From NCBI GenBank assembly GCA_025930755.1, contig JAICOJ010000009.1, positions 1 to 64,000 on the forward strand: 64,000 bases of DNA, written 5' to 3'. Numbering within the stretch: position 1 is the stretch's first letter; each line of letters opens with the position of its first letter. This DNA comes from Gemmatimonadaceae bacterium (GTDB lineage Bacteria > Gemmatimonadota > Gemmatimonadetes > Gemmatimonadales > Gemmatimonadaceae). The position numbers were made by a program, and so were the translations under genes. The notes under the pieces are model-generated. The model made no database searches. It was not told the DNA's origin and was given only the letters and a program-made list of their open reading frames with translations. This document shows positions 9,301 through 15,679 of this stretch, piece after piece.

Positions 9301-9510
9301 CGCTTCCTCGATGGGGCGCGACACCTCGCGCTCCATCACTTCGGGAGACGCGCCGGGATACGTGGTCTGCACGACGACGACCGGATACGTGACGTCCGGA
9401 TATTCGTCGATCGCCAGCCGCTGATAGGACACGACGCCGAGGACGACGAGCGCGACCATGAGCATGGTCGCGAACACGGGTCGCTTGATGGAGACGTCCG
9501 AAAGGAACAT
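6319..9510 (-). CDS. RND multidrug efflux permease (HAE1/AcrB type)
   Basis: A 1063-residue inner-membrane proton antiporter, the usual length for AcrB-type pumps. It opens with the N-terminal helix RPVFATMLMVALVVLGVV, then the porter domain (DEYPDVTYPVVVVQTTYPGA). The central membrane block contains GLLIDDAIVVRENI, the paired aspartates typical of drug-exporting HAE1 pumps. A second half repeats the layout and ends with the GILLVDFTN and MPLALAIGEGAE segments. A strong GGAGG lies five bases before the ATG at 9510. It directly follows the adaptor gene and the TolC-family gene, so the three form one tripartite efflux operon. The exported substrate cannot be inferred. Confidence 0.95.
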   Translation of the reverse strand: MFLSDVSIKRPVFATMLMVALVVLGVVSYQRLAIDEYPDVTYPVVVVQTTYPGASPEVMEREVSRPIEEALNTVQGLYEVTSTSFEGSSLVRVQLNLGVNVMEAQQDVQAKVARIRRQLPRDIEDPIIIRFDPNERPIMSIAIQSPDRPLRELTDIAEEIIAPRLEAIPGVGGVNRVGGVERQIRVQLDHAAMRSYAVSPTQVSAALERENQEVPAGRVQSGQTERLVRVTGRVVEPASFSNIVVAVRDNVPIRLSDVATVVDGTADQRSAARYNGDPAVALDLLKISGANTVNVADAVRAVVAEIGEQMPPDIKLAVIRDDSRRIREALSDVQLTILLGAVLTIAIIYLFLNSWRSTVITGLTLPVSIISAFFIMWVFGFTVNTMTLLALSLAIGLLIDDAIVVRENIVRHIEMGKDHYRAAREGTSEIGLAVTSTTLAVVAVFIPVAFMGGMIGKIFLQFGVTVAFAVLVSLFVSFTLDPMLSSVWADPEVEHGAQAGGAEAKAKRNLGRFSIRRIAFAFNDRFERLADRYPKWLEWALQRRVTVMGMAAASIVIAFMILPRLGFTWMPEADVGEFSVGFRAPPGSRLEYTLDRGTRLSSMIRENPAVDFTYLNIGGGFRGAPSNGSVFVKLKDKHEREQHMSEIQNELRGRLREVPGIRANVQGTRSIFGGYRSPIAVNVQGPEPSRLKLLAAQVLEKMRTVPGVAEPQSSDEGDVPQLDVQVDRQQAWAAGLGIGSIASTLQPLFTGQRATQWEDELGYSHDVVVVYPDSMRASVEDVATIPVLSTNIDPRTGQQAVIPLVQVAEVKAGIGPQQIERNSLQRQISISSGVLPGYNVGDVATAVKASIDSIGFPPGYRTVFGGDVQNLNETKGYVLEAILLAVIFIYLILASLFGSFVQPLSIMLALPLSFIGVALALLITGGSMNVMTMVGIIMLMGLVTKNGILLVDFTNLMRSQGRERREALLQAARIRLRPIIMTTAAMIFGMLPLALAIGEGAEERAPMARAVIGGLITSTLLTLLVVPVMYTLLDDFAGWVKSRRRAPVEGVLHGREPEPAIGD

Positions 9511-9522
9511 GCCGTCCTCCGC

Positions 9523-10683
9523 CTAACGCACCGCGGGCCGGTCGTCGCGATCGACGACGCGGACCTGCATGCCGCGGCCAAGTGTGCCGACGTTGCCGAC
9601 GATCACGCGATCGCCCTCCTCGAGACCCGAGGTGATCTCGACGATGCCGGTCGCGTCATCGACGACGCCGATCTGCACCTCTTTCTGGGCTACGGTCTCC
9701 CCCTCGATCGTATAGACGTACGGGCTGCCGCTCTCGGACTGGCGGATCGCCGCGCCGGGAATGACGAGGGCCTGCGGAATCGCGCGACCCACCACCCGCC
9801 CCGACACGAACGTGCCCCCCTTGAGTGTGCCAGACGGGTTCGCGACCTGCACGTAGACCGTGATCGACCGTGTCGCGGGATCGATCGTCGGGCTCACGCG
9901 GACGACGCGTCCTTCGATGGTGCGGCCGTCGGCGATGAAGCGAGCGAGCTGTCCCGTGCGCACGTTGCTCGCGTAGCGCGCCGGAATGGTTGCCGCCAGC
10001 TCGAGCGCATCGGTCCGCACGAGCGTGAAGAGTTGCGCGCCGCGCGCGACGTGCTCGCCACTCTCGATGAACCGCCGCTCGAGCACGCCCGTCGTCGGCG
10101 CCAGCACTCGCGTGTCGCGGGATTCCGTGGACGCCGCCCGGACCTGCGACTCCGCCGCCGCCAGCTGCGCGCGCGCCGCCGCAACGGCCTGCTCGGCGGC
10201 CCGCACGTCGCGCTCCGGAACCGCGCCCGCCTTCAGCAGCTCTCGCCCTTGCTCGAGATTCCACTCGGCCGTCGATAGCGCTGACTGCGCGGCGACGCGC
10301 GATGCGATCGCGCTCTGTCTGGCGCTCTCCTGATCCGCGGCCTCGAACTGCGCGAGCAGCTGGCCTTCTCGAACGTGCGCGCCTTCACGGACGTAGACGC
10401 CGATGAGATCGCCCTCGATGCGGGCGCGGACGTCGACCGTCTCGATGGGACGCAGGTCGCCCGTCAGCGGGACGCTCTCCTCGATAGGCGCGCGGCGTGC
10501 GGTCGCAACGTCTTCGGAGGCGAGCGAGACGGAGGGACGCCCGGCGCCCCCGGGGCCGCCCGGAGCGCCGCCCCCGTTAGGCCCCTGGGCCGCTTGCGCC
10601 TGGTCCTCTTTCCCACTGCCGCACGCGGTGGTCGCGGCGAGAGCAAGGACGCAGAGAAGGCGCGCGAACGATCTATGGTGCAT
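9523..10683 (-). CDS. RND efflux periplasmic adaptor (membrane fusion protein)
   Basis: A 386-residue HlyD/AcrA-type adaptor. It starts MHHRSFARLLCVLALAATTAC, a lipoprotein signal, followed by a Gly/Pro-rich linker. The lipoyl half-motif RARIEGDLIGVYVREGAHVREG is next, then an alpha-helical hairpin rich in Ala/Gln/Glu, then the second half-motif TRVLAPTTGVLERRFIESGE, and beta-barrel domains (IVGNVGTLGRGMQV near the end). The chosen ATG overlaps the upstream TolC-family stop by 11 bases; a longer frame upstream is only the shadow of that gene. The stop TAG lies just before the ribosome-binding site of the permease. It bridges the inner-membrane pump and the outer-membrane channel. Confidence 0.93.
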   Translation of the reverse strand: MHHRSFARLLCVLALAATTACGSGKEDQAQAAQGPNGGGAPGGPGGAGRPSVSLASEDVATARRAPIEESVPLTGDLRPIETVDVRARIEGDLIGVYVREGAHVREGQLLAQFEAADQESARQSAIASRVAAQSALSTAEWNLEQGRELLKAGAVPERDVRAAEQAVAAARAQLAAAESQVRAASTESRDTRVLAPTTGVLERRFIESGEHVARGAQLFTLVRTDALELAATIPARYASNVRTGQLARFIADGRTIEGRVVRVSPTIDPATRSITVYVQVANPSGTLKGGTFVSGRVVGRAIPQALVIPGAAIRQSESGSPYVYTIEGETVAQKEVQIGVVDDATGIVEITSGLEEGDRVIVGNVGTLGRGMQVRVVDRDDRPAVR

Positions 10684-12070
10684 TGGCGGTAGTCTGAGGC
10701 GAAATGGCGGTGCCGCCCGGCAGCGGAATGGGGCGCCCGAGGGCGCGCGCCAGCTCGGCGGCCGCGAGGTACAGGTCGACTGCGCTCTGTGCCTCATCGG
10801 TCTGAGAGATGAGCAGCTGCAACTGGGAGTCGGAGACTTCCAGCGACGTCCCGATGCCGCGCGAATAGCGCAGCGACGCGAGGCGGAAGGTCTCGTCGGC
10901 TTCCGTGACCGTCTGGCGCCGCGCAGCGAACACCGCGCGCGAGCGGTTGAGCTCGGCGCGCGCACGCGCCACCTCGAGCGCCACCGCTTCACGCTCCTGC
11001 GCGAGGGCGATTTCGGCCACCGCGAGCTGCGCTTGAGCGAGGTCTATCGCCCCCTTCGCGCGCAGCCCGTCGAACAGCGGCCACGAAAAGTTGACGCCCA
11101 CCGTGCGATCGCCGAACCACCCGCCGTTCTGACAGGAGCGATCCGGCGGCGATCCTTCCGGGCAAAAGCGCGCATCGGTCTCTCCGCGACCGGGAGGGAA
11201 CCCGCTCTGCGGGAATGCCTGCACCCCGGTCTGGAAGAACACCGATATCGTCGGCAGCCAGTCCGCGCGGGCCATCGCGATCGCATCGCGGCGCGCGCGC
11301 ACCGTGAGCTCCGCGGCCCGAATCGAAGCGCGGTCGCTCCCGTCGTCCTGCGTTTGCGCCACAGCGGTCATGATGAGCGGAACCGTGCTCGAGTCGATCG
11401 TCGTCGTCAGGCGGATGGGTGCTTCCGCCGGCAGATTGAGCAATCGCCGAAGCTCGAGGAGCGCAATCTCCCGATCGTTCTGCGCCTGGATGACGAGGGG
11501 CTCGAGGTTCGCGCGTTCCACGCGAGAGCGCAGCACATCGTAGCGCGCGACGCGTCCAGCGGTGAACAGCTGCTCGGACTGCGTCACGCGCTGGCTGGCC
11601 AGAATCAGGTTCTCGCCGCGAATGTGCTCGAAGCGCTCCGCGAGGGACGCGGCGAGATACGCCCGCAGCACGCCCACCGCGACTTCCGAGCGCGTCTCCC
11701 CGGCGGTGAGGCGCGATGCCTCACGAACTCTGCGAGCCGCACGCCACGACGCGAACTCGCGGCCGCCCTGAAAGAGCGTCTGCGAAAAATTCGCGTTGAC
11801 GTTGTACGTGTTCGGCTGGTTGAAAACCTGATTGACGGCGCGCGCCCGGGCGTTGGCGATGACGTGATTGTAGGTCCCGGTGAGTCGGATCTGCGGCAGC
11901 GCGCCGGCCCGCGATGTCGTCACCTGTGCTTCGGTGATCGCGACGTCGGCGTTGGCGCGCTTCACCTCGTCGGCGTCCCGGAGCGCGAGCGTCACGGCCT
12001 CCGGCAGTGAAAGACGCAGGGTATCCTGCTGCGCGACCGCCAGGCTGAGAAAAACGAGAGTGAGAATCAT
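10673..12070 (-). CDS. TolC-family outer membrane efflux channel
   Basis: A 465-residue outer-membrane factor with a short signal peptide (MILTLVFLSLAVAQ). It shows the internally repeated OEP pattern: LSLPEAVTLALRDADEVKRA near the N-terminus and a second helical half starting SDRASIRAAELTVRARRDAIAMARADWLPTIS, with strands such as VGVNFSWPLFDGLRAKGAI. Long coiled coils would form the periplasmic tunnel. First gene of the three-gene efflux operon; its last bases overlap the adaptor start. About 50 bases separate it from ruvA upstream, so it may be read from the ruv transcript. Confidence 0.93.
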   Translation of the reverse strand: MILTLVFLSLAVAQQDTLRLSLPEAVTLALRDADEVKRANADVAITEAQVTTSRAGALPQIRLTGTYNHVIANARARAVNQVFNQPNTYNVNANFSQTLFQGGREFASWRAARRVREASRLTAGETRSEVAVGVLRAYLAASLAERFEHIRGENLILASQRVTQSEQLFTAGRVARYDVLRSRVERANLEPLVIQAQNDREIALLELRRLLNLPAEAPIRLTTTIDSSTVPLIMTAVAQTQDDGSDRASIRAAELTVRARRDAIAMARADWLPTISVFFQTGVQAFPQSGFPPGRGETDARFCPEGSPPDRSCQNGGWFGDRTVGVNFSWPLFDGLRAKGAIDLAQAQLAVAEIALAQEREAVALEVARARAELNRSRAVFAARRQTVTEADETFRLASLRYSRGIGTSLEVSDSQLQLLISQTDEAQSAVDLYLAAAELARALGRPIPLPGGTAISPQTTANAP

Positions 12071-12119
12071 CGAGAGAATACGGCTGAAACGCCTCGATCG
12101 TTGGAACGATCGTGTTTCC

Positions 12120-12719
12120 TTACCGACTGCTGACCTTTGACAGCGCGCGTCGAATCAGCTCGGGGGCGGACATCCCGCGTCCCCCCTCATCGAGCGCACT
12201 CCGGACGGCTTTCTCGGCATCGACCGATGCATAGCCGAGCGAGACCAGCGCCCGCATCGCGTCGTCCGCGCCCGCGCCGTCAGGGCGTGTGGGGCCCCCG
12301 ACGTCGCCCTGGACGTCGTCCAGCTTGTCAGCCAGGTCCAGAATCAGCCGCTCCGCCTTCTTGCGCCCCACGCGGGGCACGCCCTGGAGGGTCGCCACGT
12401 CCTTCTCGCGAATGGCGCGAACGACCCTGTCCGCCGACAGGGCCGACAACATCCCCAACGCTAATGCAGGGCCAATACCCGAGGCGGTGAGAAGGCGCTG
12501 AAAGACGCGCTTTTCGACCACCGTCGCGAAGCCGAAGAGCTGCCAGCCGTCCTCGCGAACCACGAGGTGCGTGTGGAGCGCCGTGTCCTCGCCGACCTTG
12601 GGCAGCATCTCGAACACCGAGAGCGGAACCGAGAGTTCGTACCCGGTTCCGCCCTGGGTCATGATCTCGACCCGGTCGAGATCCTTCGCGACGAGCTTGC
12701 CGCGTACGTGCGCAATCAC
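12120..12719 (-). CDS. ruvA: RuvA, Holliday junction DNA-binding protein
   Basis: RuvA binds four-way junctions as a tetramer and loads RuvB. The 199 residues match the family. The N-terminal OB domain starts MIAHVRGKLVAKDLDRV, helix-hairpin-helix segments follow (LLTASGIGPALALGMLSAL and LQGVPRVGRKKAERLI), and a C-terminal UBA-like domain ends the protein (ALVSLGYASVDAEKAV). The start is GTG at 12719 and overlaps the ruvC stop as GTGA, so the two genes are translationally coupled. Confidence 0.97.
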   Translation of the reverse strand: MIAHVRGKLVAKDLDRVEIMTQGGTGYELSVPLSVFEMLPKVGEDTALHTHLVVREDGWQLFGFATVVEKRVFQRLLTASGIGPALALGMLSALSADRVVRAIREKDVATLQGVPRVGRKKAERLILDLADKLDDVQGDVGGPTRPDGAGADDAMRALVSLGYASVDAEKAVRSALDEGGRGMSAPELIRRALSKVSSR

Positions 12720-13264
12720 ACTTTGCGTCCGCGTACCGGGCGAACGCCCAGCGTGAGCGTCGCGGCATGCTCGATGTCGCCGAGGCGAGGCACGCGCGCC
12801 GACATGATGTGCGCGAGCGCCACCGCGGCCGCATCGGCGGCATCACTCGGTGAGGGGGTGGTTCGCAACCGCAGCAGTCGCGTCACCATGAACTGGACCT
12901 GCTCCTTCGTCGCCGCGCCCGTGCCGACGACGGCCTTCTTGATCTCCGCCGGCGGATACTCGTGCACGGGAAGATGCGCCTGCTCCCCCGCGAGCAGAAT
13001 CACGCCGCGCGCGTGCCCGAGCACGACCGTCGTGCGCACGTTCCGCGAATAGAACACGTCCTCCACGGCGAGCGCGTCGGGCTGGAGCCGTTCGATGAGC
13101 GCGCTGACGTCCTCGTAGATCTCGCGCAGCCGCACCGGTAGCCGGTCGCGCGCGCTGGTGCGAATGACGCCGCACTCCACGAGCGCGAGCGACCCGAACG
13201 GCTCGCCCCGGACGGCACCGTAGCCGGTGAGCGCGGTTCCCGGATCGATGCCGAGAACTAGCAT
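12716..13264 (-). CDS. ruvC: RuvC, Holliday junction endonuclease
   Basis: RuvC resolves Holliday junctions by paired nicks. The 182-residue protein begins MLVLGIDPGTALTGYGAV, carrying the first catalytic Asp. It continues with AVEDVFYSRNVRT (second acidic residue), KKAVVGTGAATKEQVQ, and the terminal acidic pair in PSDAADAAAVALAH. The frame is open further upstream only because it runs through a repeat array. The ATG at 13264 is the family start. That array (TTCCTCG heptamers on the mRNA strand) sits directly against the ATG, so no Shine-Dalgarno sequence is visible. Confidence 0.96.
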   Translation of the reverse strand: MLVLGIDPGTALTGYGAVRGEPFGSLALVECGVIRTSARDRLPVRLREIYEDVSALIERLQPDALAVEDVFYSRNVRTTVVLGHARGVILLAGEQAHLPVHEYPPAEIKKAVVGTGAATKEQVQFMVTRLLRLRTTPSPSDAADAAAVALAHIMSARVPRLGDIEHAATLTLGVRPVRGRKV

Positions 13265-13392
13265 GAGGAACGAGGAACGAGGAACGAGAAGGCGAACAGG
13301 AACGAGGAACGAGGAACGAGGAAGCGGCTGGCCGCCCTCCGCGCGCGGGGCCGTCCTGGCCACTTCCTCGTTCCTCGTTCCTCGTTCCTGTT
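13264..13392. repeat. Heptamer array (GAGGAAC unit) forming a 30-bp-arm hairpin
   Basis: Tandem GAGGAAC copies at 13265-13288 and again in 13295-13324. Bases 13295-13324 are the exact reverse complement of 13363-13392 (30 of 30). The left array touches the ruvC start codon. The right arm ends on the first base of the yebC stop triplet. It fills the whole ruvC-yebC spacer. Confidence 0.93.
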
Positions 13393-14135
13393 CACGCCCC
13401 TGCCATCTCACTCACATCCATGTCGAAGTTCGCCGCCACCTTCTGCACGTCGTCGAGATCCTCGACTTCCTCCAGCAGCTTGAGCAGTTGCTCGGCGGTC
13501 TTTCCCTCGACGCGAACGGTGTTCTTCGGGATGTTCGCGATCTCGGACTCCTGAATCGCGATGCCCTTCGCCTCGAGCGAGCCCTTCACCTGATGGAGCG
13601 AGGTGGGGTCGGTCGTGACGATGAACTGCTCGCCCTCGCGCTTCATGTCCTCGGCTCCGGCATCCAGCGCCGCTTCGAGCGCCGCGTCCTCGCTGACGCG
13701 CGTCGCGTCGAGGTAGATCTGACCTTTCCGCTCGAACATCCAGGCAACCGAGTTCGACGCGCCGAGGTTGCCGCCGAGTCGCGAGAACTTGTGACGAAGG
13801 TCCGCGACCGTCCGCGTTGGGTTGTCGGTGAGGGTGTGCACCAGAATCGCGACGCCCCCGGGACCGAAGCCCTCGTAGGTGATCTCGGAGTAGCTGACTC
13901 CCTCGAGCTCGCCCGTCCCCTTCTTGATCGCGCGCTCGATGTTGTCTTTGGGCATCGACGCCGCCCGCGCCGCCTCGATGGCCGTGCGCAGCCGCGGATT
14001 CCCGTCCGGATCGCCGCCGCCCGACTTGGCGGAGACCGTTATCTCACGGATGAGCTTGGTGAAGAGCGCGCCGCGCTTGGCATCGGCGGCGGCCTTGTAG
14101 TGCTTGATCTGCTTCCACTTGCTGTGACCGGCCAT
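13392..14135 (-). CDS. yebC: YebC/PmpR-family protein
   Basis: A 247-residue protein of the YebC/TACO1 family, DNA-binding or ribosome-associated depending on the member; recent work on the family links it to translation of proline-rich stretches. It has the invariant N-terminus MAGHSKWKQIKHYKAAADAK, then KLIREITVSAKSGGGDPDGN, YEGFGPGGVAILVHTLTDN and GAEDMKREGEQ. The ATG at 14135 is fixed by that N-terminus. Located just upstream of ruvC, a very common order in bacteria. Confidence 0.97.
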   Translation of the reverse strand: MAGHSKWKQIKHYKAAADAKRGALFTKLIREITVSAKSGGGDPDGNPRLRTAIEAARAASMPKDNIERAIKKGTGELEGVSYSEITYEGFGPGGVAILVHTLTDNPTRTVADLRHKFSRLGGNLGASNSVAWMFERKGQIYLDATRVSEDAALEAALDAGAEDMKREGEQFIVTTDPTSLHQVKGSLEAKGIAIQESEIANIPKNTVRVEGKTAEQLLKLLEEVEDLDDVQKVAANFDMDVSEMAGA

Positions 14136-14174
14136 TGGACGGGCGGGAGGGAGTTGGAGGCGGGGAAATATAAC

Positions 14175-14288
14175 GTAACTGCGAACTGCGAGCTGCGAAC
14201 TAGAACCCCGGGAGGCCTCCATTCGGTGGGCGAAGCGTCCCGGGGTGTTAGTTCGCAGTTCGCAGTTCGCAGTTCGCAGTTCGCAGCT
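14175..14288. repeat. Heptamer array (GCGAACT unit), inverted arms between yebC and DnaB-like gene
   Basis: Left arm of GCGAACT/GCGAGCT units (14177-14202) faces a longer right arm of GTTCGCA-phase units (14249-14287). Between them lies a nested stem ACCCCGGGA...TCCCGGGGT. The right arm ends two bases before the stop triplet of the DnaB-like gene. Confidence 0.93.
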
Positions 14289-14289
14289 T

Positions 14290-15138
14290 TCACTCCGCCA
14301 TATCCTCGAACCTGAGCCACTGCTTGTAGAAGTACAGATCCACGTACATCCCGCTAGGCCCGTTGCGATTCTTGAGAATCGAGAGCTCCGTGGCGCCCTC
14401 GGCGCCTTGAAGGGCGGGGTAGAGCTCCTCGCGGAAGAGGCCCAGCACGATGTCGGCATGCTGTGCCGGCGCTCCAAGGGCGCCGAGATCGGCGAGCGTC
14501 GGCCGCGGGTCGGCGCGCGTGGAGACGAGGTAGGGCGTATGCCCGGTCAGCATGACGGCGATGTTGAGCTCCACCGCCACCCGCTTCAGCTCGCGGATGG
14601 CGTGCGCGAATTGCTCGTCCTGCGTCGTCGAGCCCACGGCGAGCGCCTGGAGGGGATCGATGATGACGAGTGCCGCATCGGCGATCGAGCGGAGCTCGAG
14701 GGCCAGCGCATCGACGCCGGCGCCTGGCAATCCATAGACGTCGGGCATGCGCTCGCGCAGGCGAACGGCGGCGGCTCCAAGCGAGGCCCGCGTCGCCTCA
14801 TCGAGCGTGCCGCCCCGAATGTCGTCGATGCGAGCGCGGCCCTCGAGAGCGAGCGCCCGCTCGATCACGCGCTCCGTGCTCGCTTCGCCCGTAAAAAAGG
14901 TCGACGCATGTCCGTTTTGGGCGGCCCGCACCGCGATCGCCAGCGCCAGAGCTGACTTTCCGACACCGATGTCGCCCCCGATCAGCACGAGGTCACCGCG
15001 CCGCAAACCGCCGCCGAGCGCGCGGTCGAGGCTCGGGAATCCGGTCGCGATCGTGTCCACCGGCGGGGCGCCGTCGGAGACGGCGTCCACGCGCCGCATG
15101 ACGCGTCCCAGAGGCGAAAGATCGGTGATGCGAGTCAT
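14290..15138 (-). CDS. DnaB/RadA-type RecA-fold ATPase lacking an N-terminal helicase domain
   Basis: A 282-residue P-loop ATPase resembling the C-terminal domain of replicative helicase DnaB. Walker A is GGDIGVGKSALALA and Walker B is AALVIIDPLQALAVG. A DnaB-like distal segment contains RPTLADLGALGAPAQHADIV, a basic ILKNRNGPSG motif and a final aromatic YKQWLRFEDM. The N-terminal primase-interaction domain of DnaB is missing, so it is unlikely to be the main replicative helicase. Its ATG overlaps the stop of the upstream small gene (ATGA), so the two are coupled. Other possibilities are a KaiC/RadA-like regulator or a repair ATPase. Confidence 0.75.
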   Translation of the reverse strand: MTRITDLSPLGRVMRRVDAVSDGAPPVDTIATGFPSLDRALGGGLRRGDLVLIGGDIGVGKSALALAIAVRAAQNGHASTFFTGEASTERVIERALALEGRARIDDIRGGTLDEATRASLGAAAVRLRERMPDVYGLPGAGVDALALELRSIADAALVIIDPLQALAVGSTTQDEQFAHAIRELKRVAVELNIAVMLTGHTPYLVSTRADPRPTLADLGALGAPAQHADIVLGLFREELYPALQGAEGATELSILKNRNGPSGMYVDLYFYKQWLRFEDMAE

Positions 15139-15536
15139 CGGGAATTGACGAACGGCGCGGCGGTTACGGCACGCAGGTCGGCGAGGCTCGCGTCGTCTAG
15201 CCAGGGGGCCGCGACCTTCACGAGCTCCTCGATGGCCGCGACGATGGCTGTGCGATCGCGCGCCGTTGCATCGAGTGCGCGCGCGAGCGCCGGCCGCGCA
15301 CGCGCCGGCACCGCGATCGACGCGAGCCAGCTCTTGGCCGCCACGGCGCGCTCTTCGCGCTGCCTCACCTCGCCGGCCCTGGGCCCCAGCGCGTCGCACG
15401 AGAGGCGCGCGACCATCAGCGCCGCCATCGCGACCTCGCGCTCCCCACCGAGCGGCGCCCGCCCCACGCGCGCAGCAAGCGCGCGAAAGGGAAAGCGGAG
15501 GGGAGGGACGGCGAACGGTGGCCGGGGCGAAAGCAC
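15135..15536 (-). CDS. Small protein coupled to the DnaB-like ATPase
   Basis: A 133-residue alanine- and arginine-rich protein with no recognised domain. It is predicted mostly helical (for example EERAVAAKSWLASI and ARALDATARDRTAIVAAIEEL). The GTG start at 15536 is the longest open reading; MAALMVARLSCDAL about 37 codons in is an alternative. Its stop overlaps the ATG of the ATPase, which suggests that the two products work together, perhaps as a replacement for a missing helicase N-domain. That is inference only. Divergent from porX across a heptamer array. Confidence 0.6.
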   Translation of the reverse strand: MLSPRPPFAVPPLRFPFRALAARVGRAPLGGEREVAMAALMVARLSCDALGPRAGEVRQREERAVAAKSWLASIAVPARARPALARALDATARDRTAIVAAIEELVKVAAPWLDDASLADLRAVTAAPFVNSR

Positions 15537-15545
15537 CGGGAGAAT

Positions 15546-15668
15546 CTAACTGCGAACTGCGAGCTGCGAACTAGACACCCGCGAGAGGCCCGCAGTTCGC
15601 AGCTCGCAGCTCGCAGCTCGCAGTTCGCAGCTCGCAGCTCGCAGTTCGCAGCTCGCAGTTCGCAGCTT
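15546..15668. repeat. Heptamer array (GCGAACT / GCAGTTC units), longest in the window
   Basis: Left arm of about three units at 15547-15573 and a right arm of eleven consecutive 7-base units (GCAGTTC or GCAGCTC) at 15592-15668. C/T alternates at one fixed position in the unit. It lies between divergent genes and ends 12 bases before the porX start codon. Confidence 0.95.
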
Positions 15669-15679
15669 AGATTGACCTC

